DNA of 64,000 nucleotides from Methylorubrum thiocyanatum (GCA_014138645.1 JACJIB010000010.1:62001-126000), one strand, 5' to 3'; positions 1-8,248 are shown, numbered from the stretch's first letter. The notes: a model not told the origin generated them from the sequence alone. Numbers and translations: made by a program.

Positions 1-558
1 GCGCAGGATCGCGTCGTTGCCGAGGGGGGCCACGATCAGCGGCTGATGGTCCTGCCAGAGCCGGGCGACGGTGGGGCCGTCGAGATGGTCGTAGTGGTTG
101 TGGGTGATCAGCACCGCGTCGATTGGCGGGAGATCCGCATAGGCGATACCGGGCGGGTTCACCCTTTTCGGGCCGGCGAAGCGGACCGGACTCGCGCGCC
201 GCGCAAAGACCGGATCGACCAGGATGTTGCGGCCGGCGACCTGGAACAGGTAGCTCGCATGCCCGATCAGCACGACGCGAAAGTCCTCGACCCGCTCCGG
301 CGGCTTGTCCGCCGGAAACGGGCTCGGAAAGCGCGCCGGCCAAGCCTCGGGCTTGCCGGTCCGGCGCCAGCGGGCGAGGTCGCCGAGGGATTTGTCGGGG
401 GGCTGGTCGGCGGTGTGGAAGCGCAGGCCGTCGAAATGATCGCTCTTGGGCCCGCGGTAATAGGGGTTCCGGCCCCGGCGATGGGCGGCATAGCCGACGC
501 CGCCAAGGGTCATCACCGTGGCCGCGCTGGCGACCGTGAGCAGGCCACGCTTCTTCAT
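1..558 (-). CDS. MBL-fold metallo-hydrolase, N-terminal part (runs off the window)
   Basis: The reading frame is open from the ATG at 558 to the window edge, giving 186 residues. The first 25 residues form a hydrophobic segment after KKR, so a signal peptide or membrane anchor is likely. The zinc-binding HxHxDH motif is visible as THNHYDHLD at about residues 152-160, preceded by a typical core strand (VVLIGHASYLFQ) and NILVDPVF. This layout fits the metallo-beta-lactamase superfamily, closest to the NAPE-PLD/UlaG-like group of lipid or phosphodiester hydrolases. The substrate cannot be told. It lies 49 bases downstream of the Rieske oxygenase gene on the same strand, so the two may be co-transcribed. 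Confidence 0.85.
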   Translation of the reverse strand, partial: MKKRGLLTVASAATVMTLGGVGYAAHRRGRNPYYRGPKSDHFDGLRFHTADQPPDKSLGDLARWRRTGKPEAWPARFPSPFPADKPPERVEDFRVVLIGHASYLFQVAGRNILVDPVFARRASPVRFAGPKRVNPPGIAYADLPPIDAVLITHNHYDHLDGPTVARLWQDHQPLIVAPLGNDAILR

Positions 559-607
559 ACGGCCAAGATGGCCCGCCCGCCTTGCGGTTCAAGCGCGGCG
601 AGGGGCC

Positions 608-1693
608 TCAGGAGCGCCAGCGCAGCTCCTGGCGCGTCAGCGGGTTGGCGAACGGCCGACCCTCGCGGGCGGCTTCCAGGGCCTCGCGCTTGAGGCGGAA
701 GTACCATTGCGAGGGCAGATCGCCCTGGCCGAGCAGCACCATGGTCGGCTTGCGGTCGAGGCCGGCCTGCGCGTGCTGGAGCACCTGCTGATCCTGGGTC
801 AGGAACTGGCGCATCAGCGGCCGGGCGATCGGCTTCAGCAGGTTGAGCGCGGGCATGCTCCAGTAGAGCGCGTTGGTCAGCATGGTCCGGTTCGGGCCCA
901 TCGGCGTGGCGAAGGTGTAGTTCGCCACCCGCTTCGTACCCGCCTTGATCCGCTCCAGCCGGACACCGGGCAGGCGGAACTCGATCTCGACCTCCGGCGC
1001 GCCGCCGAGCAGGCGGTAGACCGGCGAACTCGTCGTGGTGGCGTGGCTCGTCATGACGAAGCCGTGCGGCACGGGCTGGAAGGTCTTCACCTTCTCCCGC
1101 AGCTCCTTGGAGGGCCGGAACCACCACGTGTCGTGGACGAAGGCGACGTGGCCGGGATCGACAAGGCTGAGCGTCGTCAGGTCGAAAGAGGCCTCGACCT
1201 CGAGTTCGAGCACGAGGCAGCCCGCCGGCTCGAAATCGAGCGAGGGCACCGCCGGCACCGCCTCCGGGTTGGAGGGGCCGAGATGCGGGTTGACCCAGAG
1301 GAAGCCGGCGCTCTCGACGATGGGAAAGCGCTGCACGGCGATGCGCGAGAAGTCGGAGGCATCGTGCTCGGAAAGGGTCGGCACGTCGCGGCAGCGCCCA
1401 TCGGTGCCGAAGCGCCAGCCGTGGAACGGGCACATCAGCGTGTCGCCGTCGAACTTGCCCTTGGACAGCGCCATGCCGCGATGAGGGCAGCGGTCGCGCA
1501 GCGCGAACAGGGCGCCGTCCTTGCCCCGGCCGAGCACCACCTGCTCGCCGTTGAGCGCCACCGCCCGCATCTTCCCGCCCGCGACCGCGGAGGCTTGGCC
1601 GGCGCAGTACCACGCGTTCGGCAGCGGCTCGCGCATGGCACGCGGATCGAGAGCGTCGTCGGTGGAAACGCGCGGGGCGGCGGCGGAGGACAT
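608..1693 (-). CDS. Rieske [2Fe-2S] aromatic ring-hydroxylating oxygenase, alpha-subunit type
   Basis: A 361-residue protein with both halves of a Rieske cluster motif: CPHRG (C69, H71) and CPFHGW (C88, H91). The C-terminal half carries HVAFVH, which fits the two histidines of the mononuclear iron site of Rieske oxygenases. Such enzymes take electrons from a separate reductase and insert oxygen into aromatic or related substrates, or demethylate them. The length and the single-subunit look resemble the vanillate demethylase, choline monooxygenase and pheophorbide oxygenase branches. No reductase or ferredoxin gene is adjacent. I chose the ATG at 1693, since the longer frame back to 1795 adds 34 low-complexity residues. 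The substrate is unknown. Confidence 0.85.
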   Translation of the reverse strand: MSSAAAPRVSTDDALDPRAMREPLPNAWYCAGQASAVAGGKMRAVALNGEQVVLGRGKDGALFALRDRCPHRGMALSKGKFDGDTLMCPFHGWRFGTDGRCRDVPTLSEHDASDFSRIAVQRFPIVESAGFLWVNPHLGPSNPEAVPAVPSLDFEPAGCLVLELEVEASFDLTTLSLVDPGHVAFVHDTWWFRPSKELREKVKTFQPVPHGFVMTSHATTTSSPVYRLLGGAPEVEIEFRLPGVRLERIKAGTKRVANYTFATPMGPNRTMLTNALYWSMPALNLLKPIARPLMRQFLTQDQQVLQHAQAGLDRKPTMVLLGQGDLPSQWYFRLKREALEAAREGRPFANPLTRQELRWRS

Positions 1694-1837
1694 GATGTCG
1701 AGAAGCCCGATGCTGACGGGCGCCCTCTTTAGGCCTCCCGCCGCCGGTCGGCCAGCAGGGGCGTGAGCGCCACATTGTGCACCGCGGCGAGACAACGCAC
1801 CGGATCGGCCGCGAGGGGCCTTTCGCGCGGCGGAATT

Positions 1838-1884
1838 CCTCCCTACCTTGGGCTCATCCGCAACGAACGAAAGGAGGTGATCCA
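1838..1884 (+). promoter_or_regulatory. Extended Shine-Dalgarno with possible sequestering strand
   Basis: GAAAGGAGGTGATCC at 1869-1883 is a 15-base match to the complement of the conserved 3' tail of bacterial 16S rRNA. It ends two bases before a GTG codon. A CCTCC at 1838-1842 upstream, and ACCTCC at 1933-1938 inside the ORF, could each pair with the GGAGG core. The downstream pairing can extend to about nine pairs (GGAGGTGAT with GTTACCTCC, two wobbles). The two pairings would exclude each other, as in a translational switch. The sequence matches are direct; regulation is inferred. Confidence 0.6.
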
Positions 1885-1953
1885 GTGTCTCATTGTCATC
1901 AGCCGTCGCCGACGACCAAGGCCTGGACCGTTACCTCCGGCGTGTGCGCCTAA
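1885..1953 (+). CDS. Putative 22-residue peptide with near-complete anti-SD complement
   Basis: GTG start two bases after an exceptionally long Shine-Dalgarno sequence, then 21 sense codons and TAA. The peptide begins (V/M)SHCHQPSP and ends AWTVTSGVCA. It has two cysteines and two histidines, and no hydrophobic span. No gene follows on this strand for about 900 bases, and a 12-bp GC-rich hairpin closes the segment at 2006-2033. It therefore looks like a free-standing small transcript rather than a leader for a neighbour. Function unknown. The ribosome-binding site is the main reason to believe it is translated. The alternative is a structured small RNA in which the ORF is incidental. Confidence 0.55.
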   Translation: MSHCHQPSPTTKAWTVTSGVCA

Positions 1954-2005
1954 CGCATTCGCGGGATTACGACAGGTTTCGTCGGACTGACCGGTTCGAC
2001 AATGG

Positions 2006-2033
2006 AAGGGCCGCCCCCATCGGGGCGGCCCTT
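2006..2033 (+). terminator. 12-bp perfect hairpin, terminator-like
   Basis: AAGGGCCGCCCC and GGGGCGGCCCTT pair perfectly around a CATC loop. No strong T-tract follows on either strand, so it may be a poor intrinsic terminator or an RNA 3'-end stabiliser. It lies 52 bases after the 22-codon ORF and 46 bases past the stop of the minus-strand gene at 2080-2598, so it could serve both. Confidence 0.55.
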
Positions 2034-2060
2034 CGCATGTTCGGGGTGTCGGAAGGCGCT

Positions 2061-2100
2061 CAGCGCTGCTGGACTTGGTTCAGCGCTGCTGGACTTGGAA
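2061..2100. repeat. 20-bp tandem duplication at a gene end
   Basis: CAGCGCTGCTGGACTTGG occurs twice in a row, at 2061-2078 and 2081-2098, followed by TT in the first copy and AA in the second. The minus-strand gene ending at 2080 stops between the copies. Its last codons (QVQQR) are encoded by the second copy, and the first copy would encode the same residues in another frame beyond the stop. Confidence 0.8.
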
Positions 2101-2598
2101 CAGCGGGGCGGCCAGGGCCTCGCAGCGGGCGCGCCACAGATCGCGCTCGGCCCGCAGATCCTCCATCTTGCCGACTTCCTCGGCGATGTGGGCGCGCAGC
2201 TCGCGGATCTCCTGGGCCAGGATGACCTGAAGCTCGTCGCGGCGTTCGGCCTCCAGCCGGAGCCGGGCCTTCAGCATCATGTTCTCGGCCATGATCTCGG
2301 CGACGTCCTCGTCGGCGGCCTCGGCCGATTTCGCGGCGGCGGAGACGAGGCGGGGCGACCAGCCGCTGATGCGCGATTCGACGTCCGTCTCGGCGATGGC
2401 GGGTTCCGCGCCGCGCCCTTCCACGGACCGGGTCTCGGACGCCGTCGCGCGCATGGCGGCGAGCCAATCCCGTAGCGGCGCGCTGCTGGGCGAGGACCGC
2501 AGACCGGTCTCGGGGGATGGGGCCTGTCGCGCGGGTTCCGACATCGGGTAGTCCTCGGGCACCTCCAGCGGTGCATCGACGGCATCAGAGCCGAACAT
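2080..2598 (-). CDS. Hypothetical coiled-coil protein
   Basis: A 172-residue protein of unknown function. The N-terminal half is proline/serine-rich and probably disordered. The C-terminal half, from about residue 95, is rich in Glu, Arg, Ala and Leu with heptad-like spacing (for example MLKARLRLEAERRDELQ), so a coiled coil is likely. No signal peptide or membrane span is seen. The ATG at 2598 was chosen over an in-frame start at 2751, which adds 51 residues. A further in-frame ATG at 2544, preceded by GAGG about nine bases away, is a real alternative. The end of the gene lies in a 20-bp tandem duplication. Confidence 0.6.
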   Translation of the reverse strand: MFGSDAVDAPLEVPEDYPMSEPARQAPSPETGLRSSPSSAPLRDWLAAMRATASETRSVEGRGAEPAIAETDVESRISGWSPRLVSAAAKSAEAADEDVAEIMAENMMLKARLRLEAERRDELQVILAQEIRELRAHIAEEVGKMEDLRAERDLWRARCEALAAPLFQVQQR

Positions 2599-2884
2599 GC
2601 TTAACGAAGGGTAAAGCTTAACCTTCCGGTTACGTCCTTTGCGGGCACATGGCGCCCGCCGGCCGGCCCTCGGTGGCCACGCTCGGAACGATGCGGGAAG
2701 GGCCCCGGGATTGACTTGAACGGGCTCAGGGCCTATCCGCCCGGCTTCCATTTCGACGTTCGAACGTCACGATGAGCCGCCGACCGGCCCGAGAGGCCGG
2801 AGGTCAACGTCCGACAGCGCGTCTGCGCCCTCGGGCGCCCTTGTCGTTGCCGTACATTCGCCGAAGCGTCAAACGAGCCCTGCC

Positions 2885-3106
2885 ATGGCGCCCGCGAACG
2901 ACACCACCCTTCGCATCGAAGATGCGGTCAACGACCTCTGCCCCTGGTCGGGCAAGCCGATCGTGCCCGAGGCGCTGACCCTCTACAACGGCGCGGTGGT
3001 CGGCTTCTGCGACGCGGCCTGCCGTGACAAGTTCGCCCGCGCGGTGGCGGCCTTCGAGGATGCGCTGCGCGCGCGCCGCGTGGCCAATGCCGGCCTCCAC
3101 CAGTAA
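2885..3106 (+). CDS. Small YHS/TRASH-like metal-binding protein
   Basis: A 73-residue protein with the pattern CPWSGKP near residue 19, then an NGAVVGFC segment and CRDKF. This Cys spacing and the G-x-V-V-G-F-C signature resemble YHS/TRASH-type metal-binding modules, which often bind zinc or other transition metals through three or four cysteines. No other domain is present. It ends 16 bases before ffh, so it may be the first gene of the ffh transcription unit. Its role is unknown; a metal-sensing or chaperone role is only inferred from the fold. Confidence 0.65.
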   Translation: MAPANDTTLRIEDAVNDLCPWSGKPIVPEALTLYNGAVVGFCDAACRDKFARAVAAFEDALRARRVANAGLHQ

Positions 3107-3122
3107 GGACCTCTGAACCCGC

Positions 3123-4685
3123 ATGTTCGAAGGCCTTTCCGACCGCCTTTCCGGCATTCTCTCCGGGCTGACGCGCCGCGGCGCGCTGACGGAAGCCGAC
3201 GTCACCGCCGCCATGCGCGAGGTGCGCCGCGCCCTGCTGGAGGCGGACGTCGCGCTCGAAGTGGTGCGCTCGTTCACCGACAAGGTGCGCGAGAAGGCGG
3301 TGGGCGCCGTCGTGCTCAAGTCGGTGACGCCCGGCCAGATGGTCGTGAAGATCGTCAACGACGAGCTCATCGCGATGCTCGGCACCGATGCCAGCGTCGT
3401 CGACCTGAACGCCCCCGCCCCCGTCGCCATCCTGATGGTCGGCCTCCAGGGCTCGGGCAAGACGACCACCACGGCCAAGATCGCGCGCCGCCTGAACCAG
3501 CGCGAGAAGCGCCGGGTGCTGCTCGCCTCCCTCGACACCCGTCGCCCCGCGGCGATGGAGCAGCTCGCGGTGCTGGCCAAGCAGGTCGAGGTCGAGAGCC
3601 TGCCGATCGTCGCCGGCCAGTCGGCGGTGCAGATCGCCCGGCGCGCCATGGAGGCCGCCCGGCTCGGCGGCTTCGACGTGGTGATGCTCGACACCGCCGG
3701 CCGCACCACCGTCGACGAGGGCCTGATGGCCGAGGCCGCCGAGGTGAAGGCGGCGACGAACCCGCACGAAGTGCTGCTGGTGGCCGACGCGCTCACCGGC
3801 CAAGACGCGGTGAACACGGCGCGGGCCTTCGACCAGCGGCTCGGCGTCACCGGCATCGTCCTGACCCGCATGGACGGCGATTCCCGCGGCGGCGCGGCGC
3901 TCTCCATGCGCGCCGTCACCGGCAAGCCGATCAAGCTCGTCGGCGTCGGCGAGAAGGTCGACGCGCTCGAAGAGTTCCACCCGCAGCGGGTGGCCAACCG
4001 CATCCTCGGCATGGGCGACATCGTCTCGCTCGTCGAGAAGGCGGCCGAGACCATCGACCACGAGCAGGCCCTGCGCACCGCCGAGAAGATGCGGAAGGGC
4101 AAGTTCGACCTCGAAGACCTGTCGATGCAGCTCGCCCAGATGGAGAAGATGGGCGGCATCGGCGGCCTGATGGGGATGCTGCCCGGCATGGGGCAGATCA
4201 AGAAGCAGGTCGAGGGCGCCAATCTCGACGAGAAGATGTTCAAGCGCCAACGCGCCATCATCTCCTCGATGACGGCCCAGGAGCGCAAGAACCCCGACCT
4301 CCTCAAGAACAGCCGCAAGAAGCGCATCGCGGCGGGCGCCGGCGTGAAGGTCGAGGAGATCAACAAGCTCCTCAAGATGCACCGGACCATGGCCGACATG
4401 ATGAAGGCGATGGGATCGGGCAAGCGCGGCGGCATCGGCCAGGCGCTGGGCAACATGTTCGGGCTGGGCGGCGGCACGCCGGGCGGCCTTCCCGGCGGCA
4501 TGAAGCTGCCCCCGGGCATGCCCGAGCCGACGCCGGAGCAGATCGCCGAGATCGAGAAGCAGTTCGGCGGCAAGCTGCCGCCGATGCCGGCGGGCCTGGG
4601 CGGCGGAAAGATGCCGGGGCTTCCGGGCCTGGGCGGTCCGAAGCTGCCGGGGCTGGGCGGCTTCCTGCCGGGTAAGAAGAAATGA
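3123..4685 (+). CDS. ffh: Signal recognition particle protein Ffh (SRP54)
   Basis: A 520-residue SRP GTPase that binds signal sequences of nascent membrane and secreted proteins with 4.5S RNA and docks on FtsY. The N domain comes first. The G domain follows with [15 protein letters not shown] (P-loop, from about residue 106), DTAGRT (about 190) and [13 protein letters not shown]. The methionine-rich M domain includes [12 protein letters not shown]. The tail from about residue 440 is an unusually long Gly/Pro/Met-rich extension, longer than in enteric Ffh (about 450 residues). It overlaps the chorismate mutase gene by four bases (ATGA), indicating translational coupling. Confidence 0.97.
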   Translation: MFEGLSDRLSGILSGLTRRGALTEADVTAAMREVRRALLEADVALEVVRSFTDKVREKAVGAVVLKSVTPGQMVVKIVNDELIAMLGTDASVVDLNAPAPVAILMVGLQGSGKTTTTAKIARRLNQREKRRVLLASLDTRRPAAMEQLAVLAKQVEVESLPIVAGQSAVQIARRAMEAARLGGFDVVMLDTAGRTTVDEGLMAEAAEVKAATNPHEVLLVADALTGQDAVNTARAFDQRLGVTGIVLTRMDGDSRGGAALSMRAVTGKPIKLVGVGEKVDALEEFHPQRVANRILGMGDIVSLVEKAAETIDHEQALRTAEKMRKGKFDLEDLSMQLAQMEKMGGIGGLMGMLPGMGQIKKQVEGANLDEKMFKRQRAIISSMTAQERKNPDLLKNSRKKRIAAGAGVKVEEINKLLKMHRTMADMMKAMGSGKRGGIGQALGNMFGLGGGTPGGLPGGMKLPPGMPEPTPEQIAEIEKQFGGKLPPMPAGLGGGKMPGLPGLGGPKLPGLGGFLPGKKK

Positions 4686-5029
4686 CGATCTTGTCCGCGC
4701 AAGGAATCGATCCCGAGCTGGCAAGCCTGCGCGAGAGCATCGACAACTTCGATGCCGCGCTCATCCATCTGCTCGCCGAACGCTTCCGCTGCACCCAGCG
4801 GGTCGGCGAGCTGAAGGCCCGCAAGGGCCTGCCTCCCTCCGATCCGGACCGGGAGGCGCGTCAGGTCAAGCGCCTGAGGAATCTCGCGGTCGAAGCCAAG
4901 CTCGACCCCGATTTCGCCGAGAAGTTCCTGGCCTTCGTGGTCAAGGAAGTCATTCGGCACCACCGGACGATCGCCGAAAGCGTCGATCACAACACCGCCT
5001 CGAAACACGACACCGAAAGGAACGACTGA
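4682..5029 (+). CDS. Chorismate mutase, AroQ type
   Basis: A 115-residue, all-helical protein. [20 protein letters not shown] followed by VGELKARKG and a [11 protein letters not shown] stretch matches the AroQ chorismate mutase family. That enzyme converts chorismate to prephenate for Phe and Tyr synthesis. The conserved Arg, Lys and Asp/Arg positions of the active site appear present. The gene sits between ffh and rpsP, with ATGA and TGATG overlaps on its two sides, so it is translationally coupled into the SRP/ribosome operon. That placement links an aromatic amino acid enzyme to growth-rate-controlled genes. Monofunctional, with no prephenate dehydratase domain. Confidence 0.9.
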   Translation: MTILSAQGIDPELASLRESIDNFDAALIHLLAERFRCTQRVGELKARKGLPPSDPDREARQVKRLRNLAVEAKLDPDFAEKFLAFVVKEVIRHHRTIAESVDHNTASKHDTERND

Positions 5030-5391
5030 TGTCCCTCAAGATCCGTCTCACCCGCGGCGGCGCCAAGAAGCGCCCCTACTACCGCATCGTCGTCGCCGAC
5101 GCCCGCGCCCCGCGCGACGGCCGCTTCATCGACAAGGTCGGCGCCTACGACCCGATGAAGGCCAAGGACGATCCGGCCCGCATCGTGCTCGACAACGAGA
5201 AGATCCAGTCCTGGCTCGCCAAGGGCGCGCAGCCGACCGACCGCGTCCTGCGCTTCCTCGATGCCGCCGGCCTCGCCAAGCGCCCGGCCCGCAACAACCC
5301 GCAGAAGGCGGAGCCCGGCGAGAAGTCCAAGGAGCGCGCCGCCAAGCGCGCCGAGAAGGCCGCCGCTCCGGCCGAAGACGCCGCGGCGTAA
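5029..5391 (+). CDS. rpsP: 30S ribosomal protein S16
   Basis: A 120-residue S16. The N-terminal segment [20 protein letters not shown] is diagnostic, and [13 protein letters not shown] follows. The globular S16 fold ends near residue 85. The remainder is a Lys/Ala/Glu-rich tail typical of alphaproteobacteria. The start codon overlaps the stop of the upstream chorismate mutase (TGATG). A GC-rich hairpin follows directly after the stop, before rimM. S16 binds 16S rRNA in the body of the small subunit and is needed for its assembly. Confidence 0.97.
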   Translation: MSLKIRLTRGGAKKRPYYRIVVADARAPRDGRFIDKVGAYDPMKAKDDPARIVLDNEKIQSWLAKGAQPTDRVLRFLDAAGLAKRPARNNPQKAEPGEKSKERAAKRAEKAAAPAEDAAA

Positions 5392-5400
5392 GCCGCTCAG

Positions 5401-5424
5401 CCCTCCCCCATTCATGGGGGAGGG
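5401..5424 (+). terminator. Hairpin between rpsP and rimM
   Basis: CCCTCCCCC and GGGGGAGGG form a 9-bp perfect stem around ATTCAT, ten bases past the rpsP stop. No T-tract follows. It may be a partial terminator or processing site lowering rimM expression relative to the ribosomal protein. Confidence 0.5.
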
Positions 5425-5453
5425 CCTCTCGCCGCTCGAGACAGGCACGCTGC

Positions 5454-6128
5454 ATGGCCCGCCGCCCCGGATCGTCATCGCGCGGACCCGCGCGGCCCGA
5501 CCGCCTCGCACCGCAGGCGGTGACCTCGGCGCGCAGGCCGCAGACACCGGACAAATCTCCGAAGCCCGCCTCCCCCGATCCGAGCCTCGTCCTGCTCGGC
5601 GAATTCGGCCGGCCGCACGGGCTGCACGGCGAGGTCCGGCTGAAATCCTTTACCGGCGAACCGCTGGCGATCGCGGGCTACGGCCCCCTGCACGCCTCGG
5701 ACGGCCGCACCCTCGAACTCGAAGACGCCCGCCCCGCTCCCGGCGGCTCGCCCGACCTGCTGATCGTGCGGGTGAAGGGGGTCGACAACCGCAGCGGCGC
5801 GGAAGCGCTCAATCGCATCACCCTGGCGATCGCCCGCGAGCGCCTGGGGCAGGCGGAGGATGAGGACGAGTTCTTCCTCACCGACCTGATCGGCCTCGCC
5901 GTCGAGGACGAGGCCGGCACGGTGATCGGCACCATCGTCGCCGTGCCGAATTACGGCGGCGGCGACCTGCTCGAGATCCGCCCGGCGGCCGGCGGACCGA
6001 CCGCGCTCCTGCCCTTCACCAAGGCCTTCGTGCCGACCCTCGATCTCGCGGGCGGGAAGGTCGTGGCCAATCCGCCCGAGGACCTGTTCGCCCCGCCGGG
6101 GCCGAAGCCCGCCGACGATCCGGGCTAG
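5454..6128 (+). CDS. rimM: Ribosome maturation factor RimM
   Basis: A 224-residue protein. The RimM domain begins near residue 45 with [20 protein letters not shown], the conserved start of the family. The C-terminal PRC-barrel half is recognised by [14 protein letters not shown] and [12 protein letters not shown]. RimM binds S19 and helps mature the 30S head. The first 44 residues are basic and proline-rich with no counterpart in the core family, so the true start may lie further downstream, but no better in-frame ATG occurs before the domain. The usual neighbour trmD is not adjacent here: three other genes intervene. Confidence 0.93.
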   Translation: MARRPGSSSRGPARPDRLAPQAVTSARRPQTPDKSPKPASPDPSLVLLGEFGRPHGLHGEVRLKSFTGEPLAIAGYGPLHASDGRTLELEDARPAPGGSPDLLIVRVKGVDNRSGAEALNRITLAIARERLGQAEDEDEFFLTDLIGLAVEDEAGTVIGTIVAVPNYGGGDLLEIRPAAGGPTALLPFTKAFVPTLDLAGGKVVANPPEDLFAPPGPKPADDPG

Positions 6129-6171
6129 GGCACCGCGCCGGATACCGAATCCCGGACGATGCGTCTGTCCC

Positions 6172-6966
6172 CTACCGTCCGCCCGCCTCCATGGCGGCAC
6201 GGGCGAGGCGGATCGGCTCGGACGACAGCGCCAGGGGGCCGTCGAAGGGGCGCTCGTGCAGGGCGACGACGCCCAGCGTGGTCACCATCGCGGCGGAGAA
6301 CAGGAACAGCGTCGTGGCCTGCGCGAACGGGCGCTCGGCATGCACCAGGGCGATCGCCGTCAGCGTCAGCACGGCGAGGACGAGCAGCGTCAGCCACTTG
6401 CTCTCGTCGCTGCGGGCGGCACTGAGCGCGAGGCGCTCGCTGCGGGCCGAGCGGAGCTGCATCACCGCTTCGAGCAGGGCCGCGTGCGTCGCCTCCCCCG
6501 CCTCCGCCGCGGTGCGCGGGTCGGCTGCGCTCTGGAGCAGGCGACCGAGCGCCTGACCCGCCGCGGGCGCCGAGGCGCCGGTCGCGGCCATGGAGGGCCA
6601 TTCCTCCTTCACCACGGCATCGAGATAGGCGAACAGCGACGTGCGCAGGCCGCTCATGTCCGGCGCCGAGGCGATGCTGAGATCGTAGACCGCCAGCGCG
6701 TGCGAGCGCTCGGCCTGGAGCACGCGGCTGGCCTGACGCTGGCGCTCCCAGGCATCGTTGGCGACGAAGCCGGTCAGCAGGGCGAGCAGAACCGCGACGA
6801 CGCCGATATAGGGCGGCACGATTCCGGTCGCGAGGAGGCGTATCCCGCCCCGCGTCCACGGCAGGTTGGTGAGCAGGCTCAGGACGAGGCAGACCGTGAG
6901 GAAGACACCCGCCACGAGGGTGAACATCAGCCAGACCGGTTGGTCGAGCCAGAGGCCGAGAATCAT
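6172..6966 (-). CDS. DUF4239-type (bestrophin-like domain) membrane protein
   Basis: A 264-residue integral membrane protein. Two hydrophobic spans near the N-terminus (about residues 10-30 and 45-68) are followed by a soluble stretch of about 120 residues that starts with DAWERQRQASRVLQAE, and then two more spans near the C-terminus (LTLLVLAVLTLTAIALV and TLFLFSAAMVTTLGVV). This two-plus-two layout with a central soluble segment matches the DUF4239 family. Its function is unknown. The start is uncertain: the ATG at 6966 has no clear ribosome-binding site and the frame is open far upstream. It is convergent with rimM and lies downstream of the methyltransferase gene on the same strand. Confidence 0.7.
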   Translation of the reverse strand: MILGLWLDQPVWLMFTLVAGVFLTVCLVLSLLTNLPWTRGGIRLLATGIVPPYIGVVAVLLALLTGFVANDAWERQRQASRVLQAERSHALAVYDLSIASAPDMSGLRTSLFAYLDAVVKEEWPSMAATGASAPAAGQALGRLLQSAADPRTAAEAGEATHAALLEAVMQLRSARSERLALSAARSDESKWLTLLVLAVLTLTAIALVHAERPFAQATTLFLFSAAMVTTLGVVALHERPFDGPLALSSEPIRLARAAMEAGGR

Positions 6967-7034
6967 CGCGGGATCGATCGAAGGGACGGGGCCCGCCAGC
7001 GTGACCGCCAAACCCTCCGATTCGGTAAAAGCAG

Positions 7035-7769
7035 TCAGCGCGTCTCCCGCGTCGCCGCGTCCCGGCAGGGACGGATCGCCTCCGGCTCCGGCCGCCGCTC
7101 CGGTGCCGGGGCTTCGAACACCGCGAGATAGCCGACCCCGCCCTTCAGCCGCGTCATCGACACCTCGCGAAAACCGACCGCGGCGAGTTCGCAGCGCAGG
7201 AGCTTGGGCGGCGTGCCGTGGCGCGAGGGGATCGCGTCGGCATCGACGATGCCGACTCGGCCGCCGGGCTTCATCGCGGCAGCGAGGTTCCAGAGCAGAC
7301 CGAAGGGCTGGGCGATCTCGTGGTACATGTGGACGAGGACCGCCGCATCGACCGAGCCGGGCGGCAGGCGCGGGTCGTGCGCCTCGCCCCGCACCACGGT
7401 GACGTTGGCAAGCCCCGCTTCCGAGACCCGGCGCTCGAGATCGGCCAGGTAATCCGGCGTGATGTCCTGCGCGAGAATGCGTCCCGCCGGTCCGACGCGG
7501 GGGCTCAGGCGGAACACATAGTAGCCGCTGCCTGCGCCGATATCGGCCACCGTCTCGCCGGGAGCGATCCGCATCAGCCGGGCGACCTGGCCGACCTCGT
7601 CGGCCTTGTCCCGCTGGCGCTCGTGCGCCCATTGCGGCGCGACGATCTCGGCGACTGGCCGGTCGGGCATCGGAAAGCGCCCGGCCGGCGCACCGGGCGG
7701 CGCGAGCGGTTCGGCCGCAAGGGCCGGCAGGGACAGAAGGAGGAGAGCGGCGGCGGCGAAACGGGTCAT
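7035..7769 (-). CDS. Class I SAM-dependent methyltransferase with signal peptide
   Basis: A 244-residue protein whose first 20 residues are a textbook cleavable signal (hydrophobic core, then LPALAA). After it come the class I methyltransferase motifs: VADIGAGSGYYVFRLS (motif I, about residue 80), a downstream acidic turn, VDAAVLVHMYHEI, and MKPGGRVGIVD. Export of a SAM-dependent enzyme is odd because the cofactor is cytosolic, but similar proteins with leader sequences exist in this bacterial order. The substrate is unknown. An in-frame start at 7949 would bury the signal peptide, so I prefer 7769. It is divergent from the small secreted protein at 7877. Confidence 0.75.
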   Translation of the reverse strand: MTRFAAAALLLLSLPALAAEPLAPPGAPAGRFPMPDRPVAEIVAPQWAHERQRDKADEVGQVARLMRIAPGETVADIGAGSGYYVFRLSPRVGPAGRILAQDITPDYLADLERRVSEAGLANVTVVRGEAHDPRLPPGSVDAAVLVHMYHEIAQPFGLLWNLAAAMKPGGRVGIVDADAIPSRHGTPPKLLRCELAAVGFREVSMTRLKGGVGYLAVFEAPAPERRPEPEAIRPCRDAATRETR

Positions 7770-7876
7770 GCCGGGCGTCAACGCGCGAGGCGGCGGATCG
7801 CCCCGGCGCGAGCGAACCTTCGCGGGCGAGGGTCGTTGCGTCGAGGCAGGCCCGAACCGAGGCGCGCGAGAGTCCG

Positions 7877-8188
7877 ATGCACAATCCCCTCTTTCACAGG
7901 CCCGTCCTCGCGGCCTCCGCCGCCTTGGCGCTGACGCTCCTGCCGGCACGCCTCGCCCAGGCGCAGGGCATGCCCGGCGCGACGGTCGGTCTTCCCATGG
8001 GCTCGCCCGATCCGTTCGGGCTCTCGACGGTGAACCGGCCTTCGGGGACCGCCGAGCCGTTCGCCGGCCCCGGCGTCGAGCCCGGCATCGACCCGGCCGA
8101 GCGCCGCGTCGATCCGCGGCCGCACCGGCGGCTCAAGAGCCAGCGGTCCGCCGGGCCGAAGCGGCGGGCGCCGGTGGCCCGGCGCTGA
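7877..8188 (+). CDS. Hypothetical small secreted protein
   Basis: A 103-residue protein of unknown function. Residues 1-30 form a signal peptide with a hydrophobic core and an AQAQ-type cleavage site. The mature part is rich in Pro, Gly and Arg with no recognisable domain. The tail is strongly basic (SAGPKRRAPVARR). Such small basic periplasmic proteins are common in this order and poorly characterised. It sits just upstream of trmD on the same strand and is divergent from the methyltransferase at 7769. Moderate confidence, resting on the signal peptide and on the lack of a better frame. Confidence 0.6.
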   Translation: MHNPLFHRPVLAASAALALTLLPARLAQAQGMPGATVGLPMGSPDPFGLSTVNRPSGTAEPFAGPGVEPGIDPAERRVDPRPHRRLKSQRSAGPKRRAPVARR

Positions 8189-8248
8189 CGCGATCGCCCG
8201 CCGCGCCGCCTCCGTTGACCGGCCTCGCGCGCGCCGCCATCAAGCGGC

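Noticed and set aside
2804-5008. 734-residue open frame on the minus strand opposite ffh
   Set aside because: It is antisense to ffh and chorismate mutase, which have clear family motifs. In GC-rich genomes the opposite strand often stays open.
6138-6163. Short stretch after rimM resembling the end of repeat A (AATCCCGGACGATGC)
   Set aside because: Only about 15 bases match and no paired arms are present, so it may be a decayed remnant or chance.
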